Shown here: positions 16,568 to 26,316 of the stretch, piece by piece | Layout of the letters: every line of letters starts with the position of its first letter | Position numbering within the stretch: the first letter of the stretch is position 1 | Source: Pedobacter riviphilus | GTDB lineage: Bacteria; Bacteroidota; Bacteroidia; Sphingobacteriales; Sphingobacteriaceae | NCBI RefSeq assembly: GCF_014692875.1 | Contig: NZ_CP061171.1 | Coordinates: 1,984,001 to 2,048,000, forward strand | Length of the DNA stretch: 64,000 nt | Reading direction: 5' to 3' | Made by a program: the position numbers and the translations under genes | The notes under the pieces: generated by a model | Told to the model about the DNA's origin: nothing | Databases searched by the model: none | What the model saw: the letters and a program-made list of their open reading frames with translations, nothing else

Positions 16568-18154
16568 ATGAAACATTCCATTAACATCATTAAAGCTTTA
16601 ATTTTCATCCTTGCTTTTGGTATCGGCTTAACTGCAAAATCCCAGTCTTATTACAACGTAGTTAAATACGGCGCTAAAAACGACAGCAGTAAACTGGCGA
16701 CGACAGCAATTAAAAATGCAATAGAAGCGGCCTCAAAAGCTGGCGGCGGAACCGTTTATTTTCCTGCCGGAAAATACCTAACTGGTGCTATACATTTAAA
16801 AAGCAACATTACCATATTGATTGATGCAGGTGCCGAATTGCATTTCAGCGATAATTTTGATGATTATTTACCCATGGTAAAAAGCCGTTACGAAGGTATT
16901 GATGTAACTAGTTTTTCGCCCTTGTTTTATGCCTATAAAGTAGAAAATATCTCGATTATTGGTCGTGGGATAATTGATGGACATGGTAAAAAGTGGTGGG
17001 ATTTTGTAGAAGGGTATAAAGAGGGGCAAGCACGTTCTAAATGGCAAATTATTTTTGAGGGCTTAAATAAAGATATTATTTTGCCAGATGATCCTAAACA
17101 AATGAAACGTGGCTTTCTTCGTCCGCCGTTTATACAACCCATGTTCTGTAAAAATGTGCTGATCGATGGGATAACCATCCGCAATTCGCCTTTTTGGACC
17201 TTAAATCCCGAGTTCTGCGAAAATGTTAAGGTTCATGCCGTTACCATTAACAATCCCCATTCGCCGAATACAGACGGGATAAATCCTGAGTCTTGTAAAA
17301 ATGTGCACATTTCAGATTGCCACATCAGTGTAGGAGATGATTGTATCACGATCAAGTCGGGCAAAGATGCACCAGGACGAAAAATGGCCATTCCGGCAGA
17401 AAATTATGTGATTACAAATTGTACCATGCTGTCTGGTCATGGAGGCGTGGTTATTGGCAGTGAAATGTCGGGTGATGTACGTAAAATAGCCATCTCGAAC
17501 TGTGTCTTCGACGGAACAGATAGGGGGATCCGCATTAAAACAGCCCGTGGAAGAGGCGGTGTTGTTGAAGAGATCAGAGTGAGTAATGTTATCATGAAAA
17601 ACATTAAAGATCAGGCTATTGTGTTGGATATGCAGTATGCAAAAACAAATATAGAAGCTGTTTCTGATCGAACGCCTATCTTTAGAAATATCCATTTCAG
17701 CAATATCACCGGTCAGGTTAACCAGGCAGGTTATTTAAATGGTTTAGAAGAAATGCCTATCGATAATATTACCTTCAATGATATTAATATGGATGCCAAA
17801 ACTGGTTTTTCTATTAATAATGCCAGTAATATTGAGTTTCATAACGTAACGGTGAATACCGAATTAGGTGCATCGATAAAGGCATTAAAGGTGAATAATT
17901 TAATTGTTGATGGTTTAAAAAGTAATAAACCTCATGTCAATGCGGCTGTAATTGATATCACTAATGTATCTGATCTGTTCCTGTACAATGCTTTCCCAAC
18001 GAAAGAAACCGTTACTTATTTGAAATTAAGCGGGGCCGAGACTAAAAATATATACTTAGGAAATAATAATTTTAGACGAGTGAAAGAGGCCGTTAAAAAG
18101 GAGAAGGAAGTAAACAGTAACATCGAAATTATTTCAGGCGATAAAGGACAATAA
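16568..18154 (+). CDS. GH28 polygalacturonase / exo-galacturonosidase
   Basis: A 528-residue secreted right-handed beta-helix with a signal peptide ending near GLTAKSQS. All GH28 catalytic signatures are present: SPNTDGIN (about 231-238), GDDCITIKSG (about 255), GHGGVVIGSEMSG (about 290) and RIKTARGRGG (about 321). The three Asp residues lie in NTD and DD, and Arg-Ile-Lys provides carboxylate binding. It hydrolyses alpha-1,4-galacturonan or the GalA-Rha bond of rhamnogalacturonan by inversion. The ATG at 16568 is preferred because the frame upstream to 16529 runs through the right arm of the dispersed hairpin. It sits 1 bp before the GH95 gene. Confidence 0.93.
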   Translation: MKHSINIIKALIFILAFGIGLTAKSQSYYNVVKYGAKNDSSKLATTAIKNAIEAASKAGGGTVYFPAGKYLTGAIHLKSNITILIDAGAELHFSDNFDDYLPMVKSRYEGIDVTSFSPLFYAYKVENISIIGRGIIDGHGKKWWDFVEGYKEGQARSKWQIIFEGLNKDIILPDDPKQMKRGFLRPPFIQPMFCKNVLIDGITIRNSPFWTLNPEFCENVKVHAVTINNPHSPNTDGINPESCKNVHISDCHISVGDDCITIKSGKDAPGRKMAIPAENYVITNCTMLSGHGGVVIGSEMSGDVRKIAISNCVFDGTDRGIRIKTARGRGGVVEEIRVSNVIMKNIKDQAIVLDMQYAKTNIEAVSDRTPIFRNIHFSNITGQVNQAGYLNGLEEMPIDNITFNDINMDAKTGFSINNASNIEFHNVTVNTELGASIKALKVNNLIVDGLKSNKPHVNAAVIDITNVSDLFLYNAFPTKETVTYLKLSGAETKNIYLGNNNFRRVKEAVKKEKEVNSNIEIISGDKGQ

Positions 18155-18155
18155 T

Positions 18156-20972
18156 ATGAGGTTTAAACTTTTATTAAGTACATCATTTTTAATATTGACT
18201 GCTCATTTTAGCAGCTTTGCACAAGAAAACAATCATACGTTATGGTATAATAAGGCTGCAGAAAAGTGGACGGATGCTTTACCAATAGGTAATGGCAGAT
18301 TGGGCGCCATGATTTTCGCCGGAACGGCTGTTGATCATATCCAGTTTAACGAAGAAACCGTTTGGACGGGCAAACCCAGAGATTATAACCGAAAAGGCGC
18401 CTATCAATACCTGCCAGAGATCAGAAAATTACTTTTTGAAGGGAAACAGGCAGCAGCTGAAGCTTTAGCACAAGAACATTTTATGGGCTTGCAAAGTAGC
18501 TCGGGCGACAGGAAAGTCTGGGTAAATGAAATGAAAGCCGGCAAAGGCATTCAGGGCAATCCTGCGCTTACAAATTTTGACGATAAACTTTGGAAAACCA
18601 TAAAAGTACCTGCCTATGAAGGTTGGGAAACGGTAGGCTTAGCCAATTTAGACGGTGCCGTTTGGTTCAGGACCACTTTTGATGTGCCTGAAAATTGGAT
18701 TGGAAAAGATCTTATACTCGATCTTAACCGCATCCGCGATCAGGATTTTACTTATATAAACGGTCAATTGGTCGGTAATACCGATAATACGGAGCCCAGA
18801 AAATACACCATTCCAGCAAAGCTGATTAAAAAAGGCAGAAATGTGATTGCCATCCAGGTGCTTAATTATTTCGACAAAGGCGGATTGGCTGGTTATAAAG
18901 ACAGTACAAAAAAGATTGGTATTTATCCTGTTGGCGAAAGTATGGAGCAGGGCATTTCGTTAGTTAAAGATTGGAAATATAAAATCCAGGACGAAAGCCC
19001 GCCTTCCGTTCCACAATACCAGGGAAGTTATCAGCCTTTTGGAGATTTGAACCTATATTTCAAGCAGACCAAATCTATTGTTACTAATTACAAACGGTCT
19101 TTGGACATCAGCACAGCCGTTGCACAAACAACTTATACTATAAATGGTGTAAATTATCAGCGTGAGTATTTTGCAAGTCAGCCAAACCAAGCCATTGTAA
19201 TCCATTTAACGGCCGATAAAAAAGCATCCATCAGTTTCGATGCTGAACTTTCCAGTGCGCACCGAAAATCATCCGTAAAAGCTTTAGGAAATAATGTAAT
19301 TGCTTTATCTGTTCAGGTTAAGGATGGCGCGATTAAGGGAGAAAGCCGATTAACAGCTTTAATCAAAAATGGATCTGTTAAGATGATTAATGGCAAAATT
19401 AGCATCAATCAGGCAGATGAAGTGACACTTTATTTAACAGCTGGAACGAATTTTATCAATGCACAAGATGTATCTGGAAACCCCGCAACGGCCAATATTA
19501 AAGCACTGAATAGTTTAAAAGGTAAAGCGTACGCCGAAATCAAACAGCGCCACATTAAAGAATACCAAAGCTATTATAACACCTTTAGTGTCGATTTTGG
19601 CCGATCAGATAATGAAAACCTTCCCACAGACGAAAGATTAACAAAATTTGCAACGGCTAACGATCCTGCTTTCGCAGCACTGTACATGCAGTATGGAAGA
19701 TATTTGTTGATTTCCAGTTCGAGACCCGGTACTCAGCCAGCCAATCTCCAGGGGATTTGGAACGATTTGCTTACACCACCATGGGGAAGCAAGTACACCA
19801 CCAATATTAACCTCGAAATGAATTACTGGCCAACTGAAATCCTTAATTTGTCGGCACTAAACGCGCCGCTTTTCAGCAAAATCAAAGGACTGGCTATAAC
19901 CGGAGCCGAAACAGCAAAAGAATATTACAATGCCCGTGGTTGGGTTTTACATCACAATACTGATTTGTGGAACGGTACCGCACCGATTAATGCATCCAAT
20001 CATGGTATTTGGGTAAGTGGAAGTGGTTGGTTAAGTGAGCATTTATGGGAGCATTATCAATTTAGTAAAGATCGTAAGTTTCTGGAAAGTGAAGCCTATC
20101 CTTTAATGAAACAAGCTGCTTTGTTTTATGAAGATTTTTTAGTGAAAGATCCTAAAACCGGCTGGTTGATCAGTACGCCATCTAATTCGCCTGAAAATGG
20201 TGGTTTAGTGGCTGGCCCAACAATGGACCACCAGATTATCAGATCGCTTTTCAGAAATTGCATAGTAGCAGCCGAAATGCTTAATGTAGATGCGGAATTT
20301 AGAAAATCGTTAGCTGAAAAAGTTAAACAGCTGGCACCAAATCAGATAGGCAAATACGGACAGTTACAAGAATGGTTAACCGATGTAGACGATACCGCAA
20401 GTAAACACCGCCATGTTTCTCATTTATGGGGTGTGTATCCTGGAAATGATATTAACTGGGATAGTAACGAAAAGATGATGCAAGCAGCAAAACAATCTTT
20501 ATTGTATCGGGGAGATGATGCTACAGGCTGGAGTCTTGCCTGGAAGATCAATTTCTGGGCCAGGTTTAAAGATGGTGATCATGCCATGAAATTGGTAAAA
20601 ATGTTAATGAAACCTGCTAATAATGGCGCAGGTTCTTATGTGAATCTTTTTGATGCGCATCCGCCTTTCCAAATAGATGGAAACTTTGGTGGTGCAGCCG
20701 GAATCGCTGAAATGATTGTGCAAAGCCATCAGGGTTATCTGGATATTTTACCGGCTTTACCAACAGCCATGCCGCATGGCGAAATTAAAGGGCTCTGTGC
20801 CAGAGGTGGCTTTGAGCTGGATTTAACCTGGGATAAGGGCATGCTTACTTCACTTAAAGTAAAATCTAAAACAGGTGGGAATTGTCAGCTACGTTATAAA
20901 AATTCAGCTGTTCTACTTAGAACTAAAGCTGGTGAAAGTTATAAACTGAACGGAGATTTGAAATTGCTATAA
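18156..20972 (+). CDS. GH95 alpha-L-fucosidase / alpha-L-galactosidase with inserted beta-sandwich
   Basis: A 938-residue secreted enzyme (signal peptide to SSFAQE). The GH95 N-terminal beta domain starts at LWYNKAAEKWTDALPIGNG. Residues about 120-265 form an inserted jelly-roll module of the GH2 sugar-binding type (VWFRTTFDVPENWIGKDLIL), after which the GH95 beta domain resumes. The toroid catalytic domain carries NLQGIWNDLLTPPWGSKYTT (about 528), the acid Glu in NSPENGG (about 675), and Asp in QIDGNFGG (about 842). Inverting removal of alpha-L-fucose or alpha-L-galactose is expected; a Bacteroides GH95 removes L-galactose from rhamnogalacturonan-II. It has a 1-bp gap from GH28 and a 3-bp gap to the GH2 gene. 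Confidence 0.92.
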   Translation: MRFKLLLSTSFLILTAHFSSFAQENNHTLWYNKAAEKWTDALPIGNGRLGAMIFAGTAVDHIQFNEETVWTGKPRDYNRKGAYQYLPEIRKLLFEGKQAAAEALAQEHFMGLQSSSGDRKVWVNEMKAGKGIQGNPALTNFDDKLWKTIKVPAYEGWETVGLANLDGAVWFRTTFDVPENWIGKDLILDLNRIRDQDFTYINGQLVGNTDNTEPRKYTIPAKLIKKGRNVIAIQVLNYFDKGGLAGYKDSTKKIGIYPVGESMEQGISLVKDWKYKIQDESPPSVPQYQGSYQPFGDLNLYFKQTKSIVTNYKRSLDISTAVAQTTYTINGVNYQREYFASQPNQAIVIHLTADKKASISFDAELSSAHRKSSVKALGNNVIALSVQVKDGAIKGESRLTALIKNGSVKMINGKISINQADEVTLYLTAGTNFINAQDVSGNPATANIKALNSLKGKAYAEIKQRHIKEYQSYYNTFSVDFGRSDNENLPTDERLTKFATANDPAFAALYMQYGRYLLISSSRPGTQPANLQGIWNDLLTPPWGSKYTTNINLEMNYWPTEILNLSALNAPLFSKIKGLAITGAETAKEYYNARGWVLHHNTDLWNGTAPINASNHGIWVSGSGWLSEHLWEHYQFSKDRKFLESEAYPLMKQAALFYEDFLVKDPKTGWLISTPSNSPENGGLVAGPTMDHQIIRSLFRNCIVAAEMLNVDAEFRKSLAEKVKQLAPNQIGKYGQLQEWLTDVDDTASKHRHVSHLWGVYPGNDINWDSNEKMMQAAKQSLLYRGDDATGWSLAWKINFWARFKDGDHAMKLVKMLMKPANNGAGSYVNLFDAHPPFQIDGNFGGAAGIAEMIVQSHQGYLDILPALPTAMPHGEIKGLCARGGFELDLTWDKGMLTSLKVKSKTGGNCQLRYKNSAVLLRTKAGESYKLNGDLKLL

Positions 20973-20975
20973 AAT

Positions 20976-23900
20976 ATGGATAATAAAATCGTCATTGCGA
21001 GGAGGAACGACGAAGCAATCTCCTTTACAAAAGACTTATTTAAAGTTAATTTTTCAAATATTTTTTGCCGCATACACCTTGGTTCGTGTCACCACGAACC
21101 AAAAAGAATTCAATTTAAACAGTTGTTTTTATTGCTGTTATTCTTCATCATATATGGGGCCAATCCCCTTTATGCACAAAGGCAAACCAGAAAAGATATT
21201 TTATTAAACGCCAATTGGCTCAGCATTGCCGATGAGAAAAACAAAAATGCTTTTGATGGCTTTCAGCTGGTTAGCTACAAAACCTTAAACTGGAAAAAAG
21301 TAAATGTTCCACATAACTGGGATCAATACGAAGGCTATCAACGCAAACTTCATGGCAATAAACATGGTTATGCCTGGTACCGAAAAACATTTCAAACCCA
21401 CGAAATTAAGGTTGGAAAACGGTTTTTTCTGTATTTCGAAGGCGTAGGTTCGTATGCAACAGTTTGGTTAAACGGTAAAAAAGTGGGCTACCACGCTGGC
21501 GGGCGAACAACTTTTACTTTGGATGTTACTGCCGCAATTAAATTGAATAATCAGGAAAATATCTTGGCAGTTCGGGCTGATCAGCCCGCAAATATCCAAG
21601 ATTTACCCTGGGTTGATGGCGGCTGCTCTACCGAACGCGGTTTTTCAGAAGGTTCGCAGCCCATGGGGATTTTCCGTCCGGTTCACTTAATTGTGACTAA
21701 TGATATCCGCGTTGAACCATTTGGTATCCACATTTGGAACGATAATCAAATCTCAGAAAAGGCGGCCATTCTGAATCTGAGTACTACGGTTAAAAATTAT
21801 AGTTTAAAGCCTAAAAATATAAGCGTTGTAAACAGATTGCTAGATCTGAATGGAAAACAGATTAAAGAACTGACAAAATCTCTTGTTGTTCCTGCCGGGA
21901 AAGAAATTCAGATCGACCAGCAGACTGACAAGATCATCAGTCCGAAACTTTGGTCGTTGGAAAATCCATATCTCTATACTTTTCAAACCGCCATTATAGA
22001 GAATGGAAAGCTTGTAGATGAACTGAAAACGCCCTATGGCATCCGGTGGATCAGCTGGCCTATTGGCAAACAAGTGAACCAGAAACAGTTTCTGTTAAAT
22101 GGTAAACCTGTTTTTATTAATGGAATTGCTGAGTATGAGCATTTAATTGGTCAGAGCCATGCTTTTAGTAACGAACAGATCAGTTCGAGAGTTAGGCAAA
22201 TTAAAGCTGCAGGTTTTAATGCTTTCCGTGATGCACATCAACCACATAACTTATTGTATTCTGATTATTGGGATAAAGAAGGGATTTTATGCTGGACACA
22301 AATGGCCGCTCACATCTGGTACGATACACCAGAATTCAGGAAAAATTTTAAAACGCTTTTAACGGATTGGGTAAAAGAGCGCAGGAACAGTCCTGCAGTG
22401 GTGTTATGGGGATTGGAAAACGAAAGCACCCTGCCCGAAGATTTCGCAAAAGAATGCACAGAACTGATTAGAAAATTAGATCCGACAGCTTCATCACAAA
22501 GAAAAGTAACTACTTGTAATGGCGGTAAAGGAACCGATTGGGATGTTCCCCAAAACTGGACCGGCACCTATGGTGGTAATCCGTTAACTTATGGAGAAGA
22601 TCTTCAAAGACAGGTTTTGGTTGGCGAATACGGTGCCTGGAGAACGATTGATCTTCATGATACAGATGACAATGGTAAAGGTTATACCGAAAATAAAATG
22701 ACTGATCTGATGGAAACAAAAGTTCGCCTGGCCGAATCGGTAAAAGATAAAACCGCTGGTCATTTTTTCTGGCTGTATAGCTCGCATGATAACCCTGGAA
22801 GGGTGCAAGGTGGCGAGGGATTAAGAGATTTAGATCGGGTAGGCCCGATAAATTACAAGGGCATGTTTACACCTTGGGAGGAGCCTACGGATGTATTCTA
22901 CATGTTCAGGGCAAATTATGCCCCAAAGCAAACTGAGCCTATGGTGTATATTGTTTCGCATACCTGGCCAAACCGTTGGAACAAACCAGGTATAAAGGAT
23001 AGTGTTGTGGTTTATTCTAACTGCGATGAAGTGGAACTGTTTAATGATGTAAACGGCAAATCTTTAGGCAGAAGAAAACGTGCTGCAATAGGTACACATT
23101 TCCAATGGAACAAGCCTGATATCCAGTTTAATGTATTATATGCAGTAGGTTACGTGAACGGAAAAGCTGTAGCTAAAGATCAAATGGTATTGCAAAATCT
23201 GCCTAAAAGTCCAAATTTCGACACTTTAATCAAGGATAAAAAATTAACAGTACCATCTCAGGGATATAATTATGTGTACCGCGTAAACTGCGGTGGTGGA
23301 GATTATACAGATGCCAACGGGAATAAATGGTCTGCAGATAGGAATTTAAGCGCTCCTGATAACTTTGGCTCTACCTCATGGACTGCTAATTTCTCGGGTA
23401 TACCTGATTTTTTCGCCAGTCAACGCCGTACTTTTCAACTCATCAATGGCACCAAAGATTGGAAGATTTTTCAGACTTTCAGATATGGCAGAAATCAGTT
23501 GAAATATCATTTTCCGCTACCTGACAGCGAATATCTGGTTGAGCTTTATTTTATAGAACCTTGGCTGGGTATTGGCGGAGGTTTTGATGCCAAAGCCATG
23601 CGCTTATTTGATGTGGCATTTAATGGCAAAACCGTTATTAAAGATTTAGATATCTGGAAAGAAGCGGGTAGTAACACTTTATTGAAAAAAACAATTAAAG
23701 CTTCAATCAAAGGTGGCTTTTTGGATATTAACTTCCCTGAGGTGAAAGTGGGTCAGGCAGTTATTTCGGGCATTGCCATAGCTAGTTTAAATCAAAATAT
23801 TAAACCTGCATCAGCAAGTAATTCGCTTTTAACAAAAATAAAAAATGCTGAATTAAACAGCTGGCTCGATATTGGAGAAGAGCAGTTTAAAGGGGAGAAA

Positions 23901-24593
23901 TCATCATTTACCCATTTACCTTCAAATTTATATGGTGCAGAATGGTTAAAAGCTTCACGAAGACAGGAAAGTATCGAATTTACGGCTACCGATAGTGTTG
24001 ACACTTTTATTGCGCTGAATAAAAAAAGTAGTATTCCGCAAGGATTTGAAAATACTAAAACCACTTTGAGCAACAGCAATGATGAAACGTTTGATCTTTA
24101 TCGCAAAAGACTTATTCCCAACGAAAGTATCATTTTTAATAGTAGAGTGGCAACCGTTTTTGTATTGCCCATTAGCCATTTACAACCCGCTTATGATTTA
24201 AAAACCACCACAACCTACAAAGCTACTGACGCTATTTTAGAAGGTAAAGATGTTGTGAAAGCAATTTTAATGGATAAACAGCGTGTAATTTTTAATGCGA
24301 CGAGCCAAGGGAGCTTAACCTGGCAGTTATCAGTTGGTGTTGCCGATACCTATTCCTTAACCATTAAGTACCATAATCCGTCCGATCAGCCCTTGAAAGC
24401 CAAACTGGAATTTTTATCGGCAGATGGAATATCAATGAAAACAGAAATGGTTGAATTTGCACCAACTAAAACCGGAAAATGGAATTACCTCAGTACCAAT
24501 ACCGGCAGCATGATTAATGCCGGGACTTATAAACTCAAATTAATTGCTACAGAAACCAAAGGACTGGCAGTTGATGCTTTAGATGTTCAATAA
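20976..24593 (+). CDS. GH2 glycosidase with C-terminal malectin domain
   Basis: A 1205-residue frame. After a leader, the GH2 jelly roll (about 75-240; NVPHNWDQYEGY), Ig-like domain and TIM barrel follow, with acid/base Glu in VLWGLENEST (about 480) and nucleophile Glu in LVGEYGAW (about 551). Then come a DUF4982-like sandwich and a malectin-type carbohydrate-binding domain (about 765-940; YVYRVNCGGGDYTDANGN), and a further beta region. The substrate is probably a beta-galactoside or beta-glucuronide. The first 45 codons translate two repeat elements (20990-21020 and 21079-21102) before the signal-like LFLLLLFFIIYGANPLYAQ, with no ATG in between. The true start may be the ATG at 20976 or a TTG near 21121. 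Confidence 0.88.
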   Translation: MDNKIVIARRNDEAISFTKDLFKVNFSNIFCRIHLGSCHHEPKRIQFKQLFLLLLFFIIYGANPLYAQRQTRKDILLNANWLSIADEKNKNAFDGFQLVSYKTLNWKKVNVPHNWDQYEGYQRKLHGNKHGYAWYRKTFQTHEIKVGKRFFLYFEGVGSYATVWLNGKKVGYHAGGRTTFTLDVTAAIKLNNQENILAVRADQPANIQDLPWVDGGCSTERGFSEGSQPMGIFRPVHLIVTNDIRVEPFGIHIWNDNQISEKAAILNLSTTVKNYSLKPKNISVVNRLLDLNGKQIKELTKSLVVPAGKEIQIDQQTDKIISPKLWSLENPYLYTFQTAIIENGKLVDELKTPYGIRWISWPIGKQVNQKQFLLNGKPVFINGIAEYEHLIGQSHAFSNEQISSRVRQIKAAGFNAFRDAHQPHNLLYSDYWDKEGILCWTQMAAHIWYDTPEFRKNFKTLLTDWVKERRNSPAVVLWGLENESTLPEDFAKECTELIRKLDPTASSQRKVTTCNGGKGTDWDVPQNWTGTYGGNPLTYGEDLQRQVLVGEYGAWRTIDLHDTDDNGKGYTENKMTDLMETKVRLAESVKDKTAGHFFWLYSSHDNPGRVQGGEGLRDLDRVGPINYKGMFTPWEEPTDVFYMFRANYAPKQTEPMVYIVSHTWPNRWNKPGIKDSVVVYSNCDEVELFNDVNGKSLGRRKRAAIGTHFQWNKPDIQFNVLYAVGYVNGKAVAKDQMVLQNLPKSPNFDTLIKDKKLTVPSQGYNYVYRVNCGGGDYTDANGNKWSADRNLSAPDNFGSTSWTANFSGIPDFFASQRRTFQLINGTKDWKIFQTFRYGRNQLKYHFPLPDSEYLVELYFIEPWLGIGGGFDAKAMRLFDVAFNGKTVIKDLDIWKEAGSNTLLKKTIKASIKGGFLDINFPEVKVGQAVISGIAIASLNQNIKPASASNSLLTKIKNAELNSWLDIGEEQFKGEKSSFTHLPSNLYGAEWLKASRRQESIEFTATDSVDTFIALNKKSSIPQGFENTKTTLSNSNDETFDLYRKRLIPNESIIFNSRVATVFVLPISHLQPAYDLKTTTTYKATDAILEGKDVVKAILMDKQRVIFNATSQGSLTWQLSVGVADTYSLTIKYHNPSDQPLKAKLEFLSADGISMKTEMVEFAPTKTGKWNYLSTNTGSMINAGTYKLKLIATETKGLAVDALDVQ
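20990..21020. repeat. Single arm of the CGTCATTGCGAGG dispersed element
   Basis: This matches the left arm at 16458 with a short insertion (GAGGAACGAC) and lies inside the first codons of the GH2 frame, where it reads IVIARRNDEAIS. No second arm is present. Confidence 0.75.
21079..21102. repeat. Palindromic repeat, TTGGTTCGTG type
   Basis: TTGGTTCGTG and CACGAACCAA surround TCAC. This is the third member of the palindrome family at 7550 and 7649, here inside the 5' end of the GH2 frame. Confidence 0.7.
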
Positions 24594-24658
24594 GATAAGA
24601 TGGTACAATATGTGGCCAAAATCTTATATTAATGTTGATATTTAGTCATGCATATTTG
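24594..24658 (+). promoter_or_regulatory. Shared upstream motif, copy 1 (symporter operon)
   Basis: It starts with GATAAGATGGTACAATATGT, then GCCAAAAT, and ends with GCATATTTG at 24650-24658. The same order and the same 65-base total length recur at 36913-36977 and 42526-42590. The last block resembles the Bacteroidota -7 element (TAnnTTTG), and no -33 TTTG is present at the usual distance, which suggests activator dependence (inference). The symporter start codon is 33 bp downstream of the block. Confidence 0.65.
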
Positions 24659-24690
24659 TTTTAACCAAATTAATAAACGAGCCAACAAAT

Positions 24691-26259
24691 AATGAAAGGA
24701 CTTCCTGTAGTCGATCTTGCAATCATCTTCATTTATCTTGTTGGAATGATATTAGTTGGGTTTATTTTTCGAGGAAAAATAAAAACTCCGAGCAATTTAC
24801 AAAAGCTTCGGGCCTGATCCCCGGATGGGCGATAGGTTTATCTATTTATGCAACATTTTTAAGCAGCAATACTTTTTTAGGGGTGCCCGGTAAGGCTTTC
24901 GGGAGCAACTGGAATGCATTTGTATTCAGCATTTCGATGCCGCTAGCAGCATGGATCGCTTCAAAATACTTTGTTCCATTTTATAGGAATACTGGCGAAA
25001 TATCGGCCTATACCCATTTAGAAAAACGTTTTGGTGCATGGGCAAGGGTATATGCAGTTATTTGTTTCCTATTAACGCAGCTGGCCAGAATGGGATCGAT
25101 ATTTTTCGGTATTGCCCTGAGCTTACAGGCACTTACAGGTTATTCCATGCAGATGATTATGATTGTAATGGGCATTTGTATCATTGTTTATACCGTTCTA
25201 GGAGGAATTGAAGCGGTAATATGGACAGAAGTGGTACAGGCGGTAGTGAAAACATTTGGTGCCTTACTCATTCTGTATTTAATCATTTCGAATATGCCGG
25301 GAGGAGTTTCGAAGGTTGTAGAAATCGGGAAATCTGCTGATAAATTTAGCCTTGGCAGTTTTAAGCTCGATTTTGTAGGATCATCGTTTTGGGTGGTGTT
25401 ACTTTATGGTTTTTTTATCAATCTGAATAACTTCGGAATGGACCAAAACTACATCCAGCGTTACCATACCGCATCATCAAGTAAAGCAGCTTCGAAATCG
25501 ATCTGGTTGTGCGTGTGGCTATATATCCCGGCATCATTGCTCTTTTTTATTATAGGATCTTGCTTGTACGCCTATTACGAAATCAATCCAGAATTAGTGC
25601 AGTCGATAAAACACCAGGTGGCGATAGAACGTTTGCCCTTACATGCTTCGGCAGCAGAGGTGTTGAAGGTACAGCATACATTACTGCCATCAGATTATGG
25701 CGACAAAATTATGCCACATTTTATGGTGACTAAAATCCCTGTAGGTTTGGTTGGTTTAATTGTATCAGCCATCTTATCTGCGGCAATGAGTACCATAAGC
25801 TCTGGAATGAACGCTTCAGCAACAGTGTTTTCGGTTGATATTTATAAAAGATATTTTAAGCCTGATGTAACCGAAAAGCAGAATTTATCACTGTTACATT
25901 TGGCCACTATTGGCTTTGGTTTGTTGGGTATGATTGCTGGTATTGCGATGATTGGCGTAAAAAGCATTTTAGACATTTGGTGGGAATTATCAGGTATTTT
26001 TGCGGCAGGAATGCTGGGGCTATTCCTTTTGGGTATTATCAGTAGGCAAACTAAAAACCATGAAGCCATAACAGCAACAACAATCGGCATTGCCGTAATT
26101 ATATGGATGACATTTTCTTCACTTCTTCCTCCAGAATATGAAGTTTTTAGAAATCCTTTACATAAAAACATGATTATCGTGATCGGCACTTTAACCATTT
26201 TTTTAGCAGGACTTTTCCTGACGAAAATTAAAAACGAAAAAACTAAAACAGCCCATTAA
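24691..26259 (+). CDS. Sodium:solute symporter (SSS family), reading frame broken
   Basis: It starts MKGLPVVDLAIIFIYLVGMI at 24691. The frame shifts after RGKIKTPSN and resumes as NSEQFTKASGLIPGWAIGLS, with the rest open to 26259. One extra A in the A5 run at 24775-24779 gives RGKNKNSEQF and a protein of about 522 residues with 13-14 membrane helices. The SSS signature is seen in ATFLSSNTFLGVPGKAFGSN and ILSAAMSTISSGMNASATVF (sodium-site Ser/Thr). Such carriers import monosaccharides or sugar acids across the inner membrane with Na+. It heads an operon with the aldolase and carries the shared upstream motif. Confidence 0.85.
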   Translation, partial: NERTSCSRSCNHLHLSCWNDISWVYFSRKNKNSEQFTKASGLIPGWAIGLSIYATFLSSNTFLGVPGKAFGSNWNAFVFSISMPLAAWIASKYFVPFYRNTGEISAYTHLEKRFGAWARVYAVICFLLTQLARMGSIFFGIALSLQALTGYSMQMIMIVMGICIIVYTVLGGIEAVIWTEVVQAVVKTFGALLILYLIISNMPGGVSKVVEIGKSADKFSLGSFKLDFVGSSFWVVLLYGFFINLNNFGMDQNYIQRYHTASSSKAASKSIWLCVWLYIPASLLFFIIGSCLYAYYEINPELVQSIKHQVAIERLPLHASAAEVLKVQHTLLPSDYGDKIMPHFMVTKIPVGLVGLIVSAILSAAMSTISSGMNASATVFSVDIYKRYFKPDVTEKQNLSLLHLATIGFGLLGMIAGIAMIGVKSILDIWWELSGIFAAGMLGLFLLGIISRQTKNHEAITATTIGIAVIIWMTFSSLLPPEYEVFRNPLHKNMIIVIGTLTIFLAGLFLTKIKNEKTKTAH

Positions 26260-26316
26260 AAACCATTCTGGTTTTATCAGGCAATTAAATAGAACAATTT
26301 ACCATATCAGAATATA

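Noticed and set aside
17312..17695. 127-codon minus-strand frame inside GH28
   Set aside because: It is antisense to the conserved GH28 catalytic strands and has no start context.
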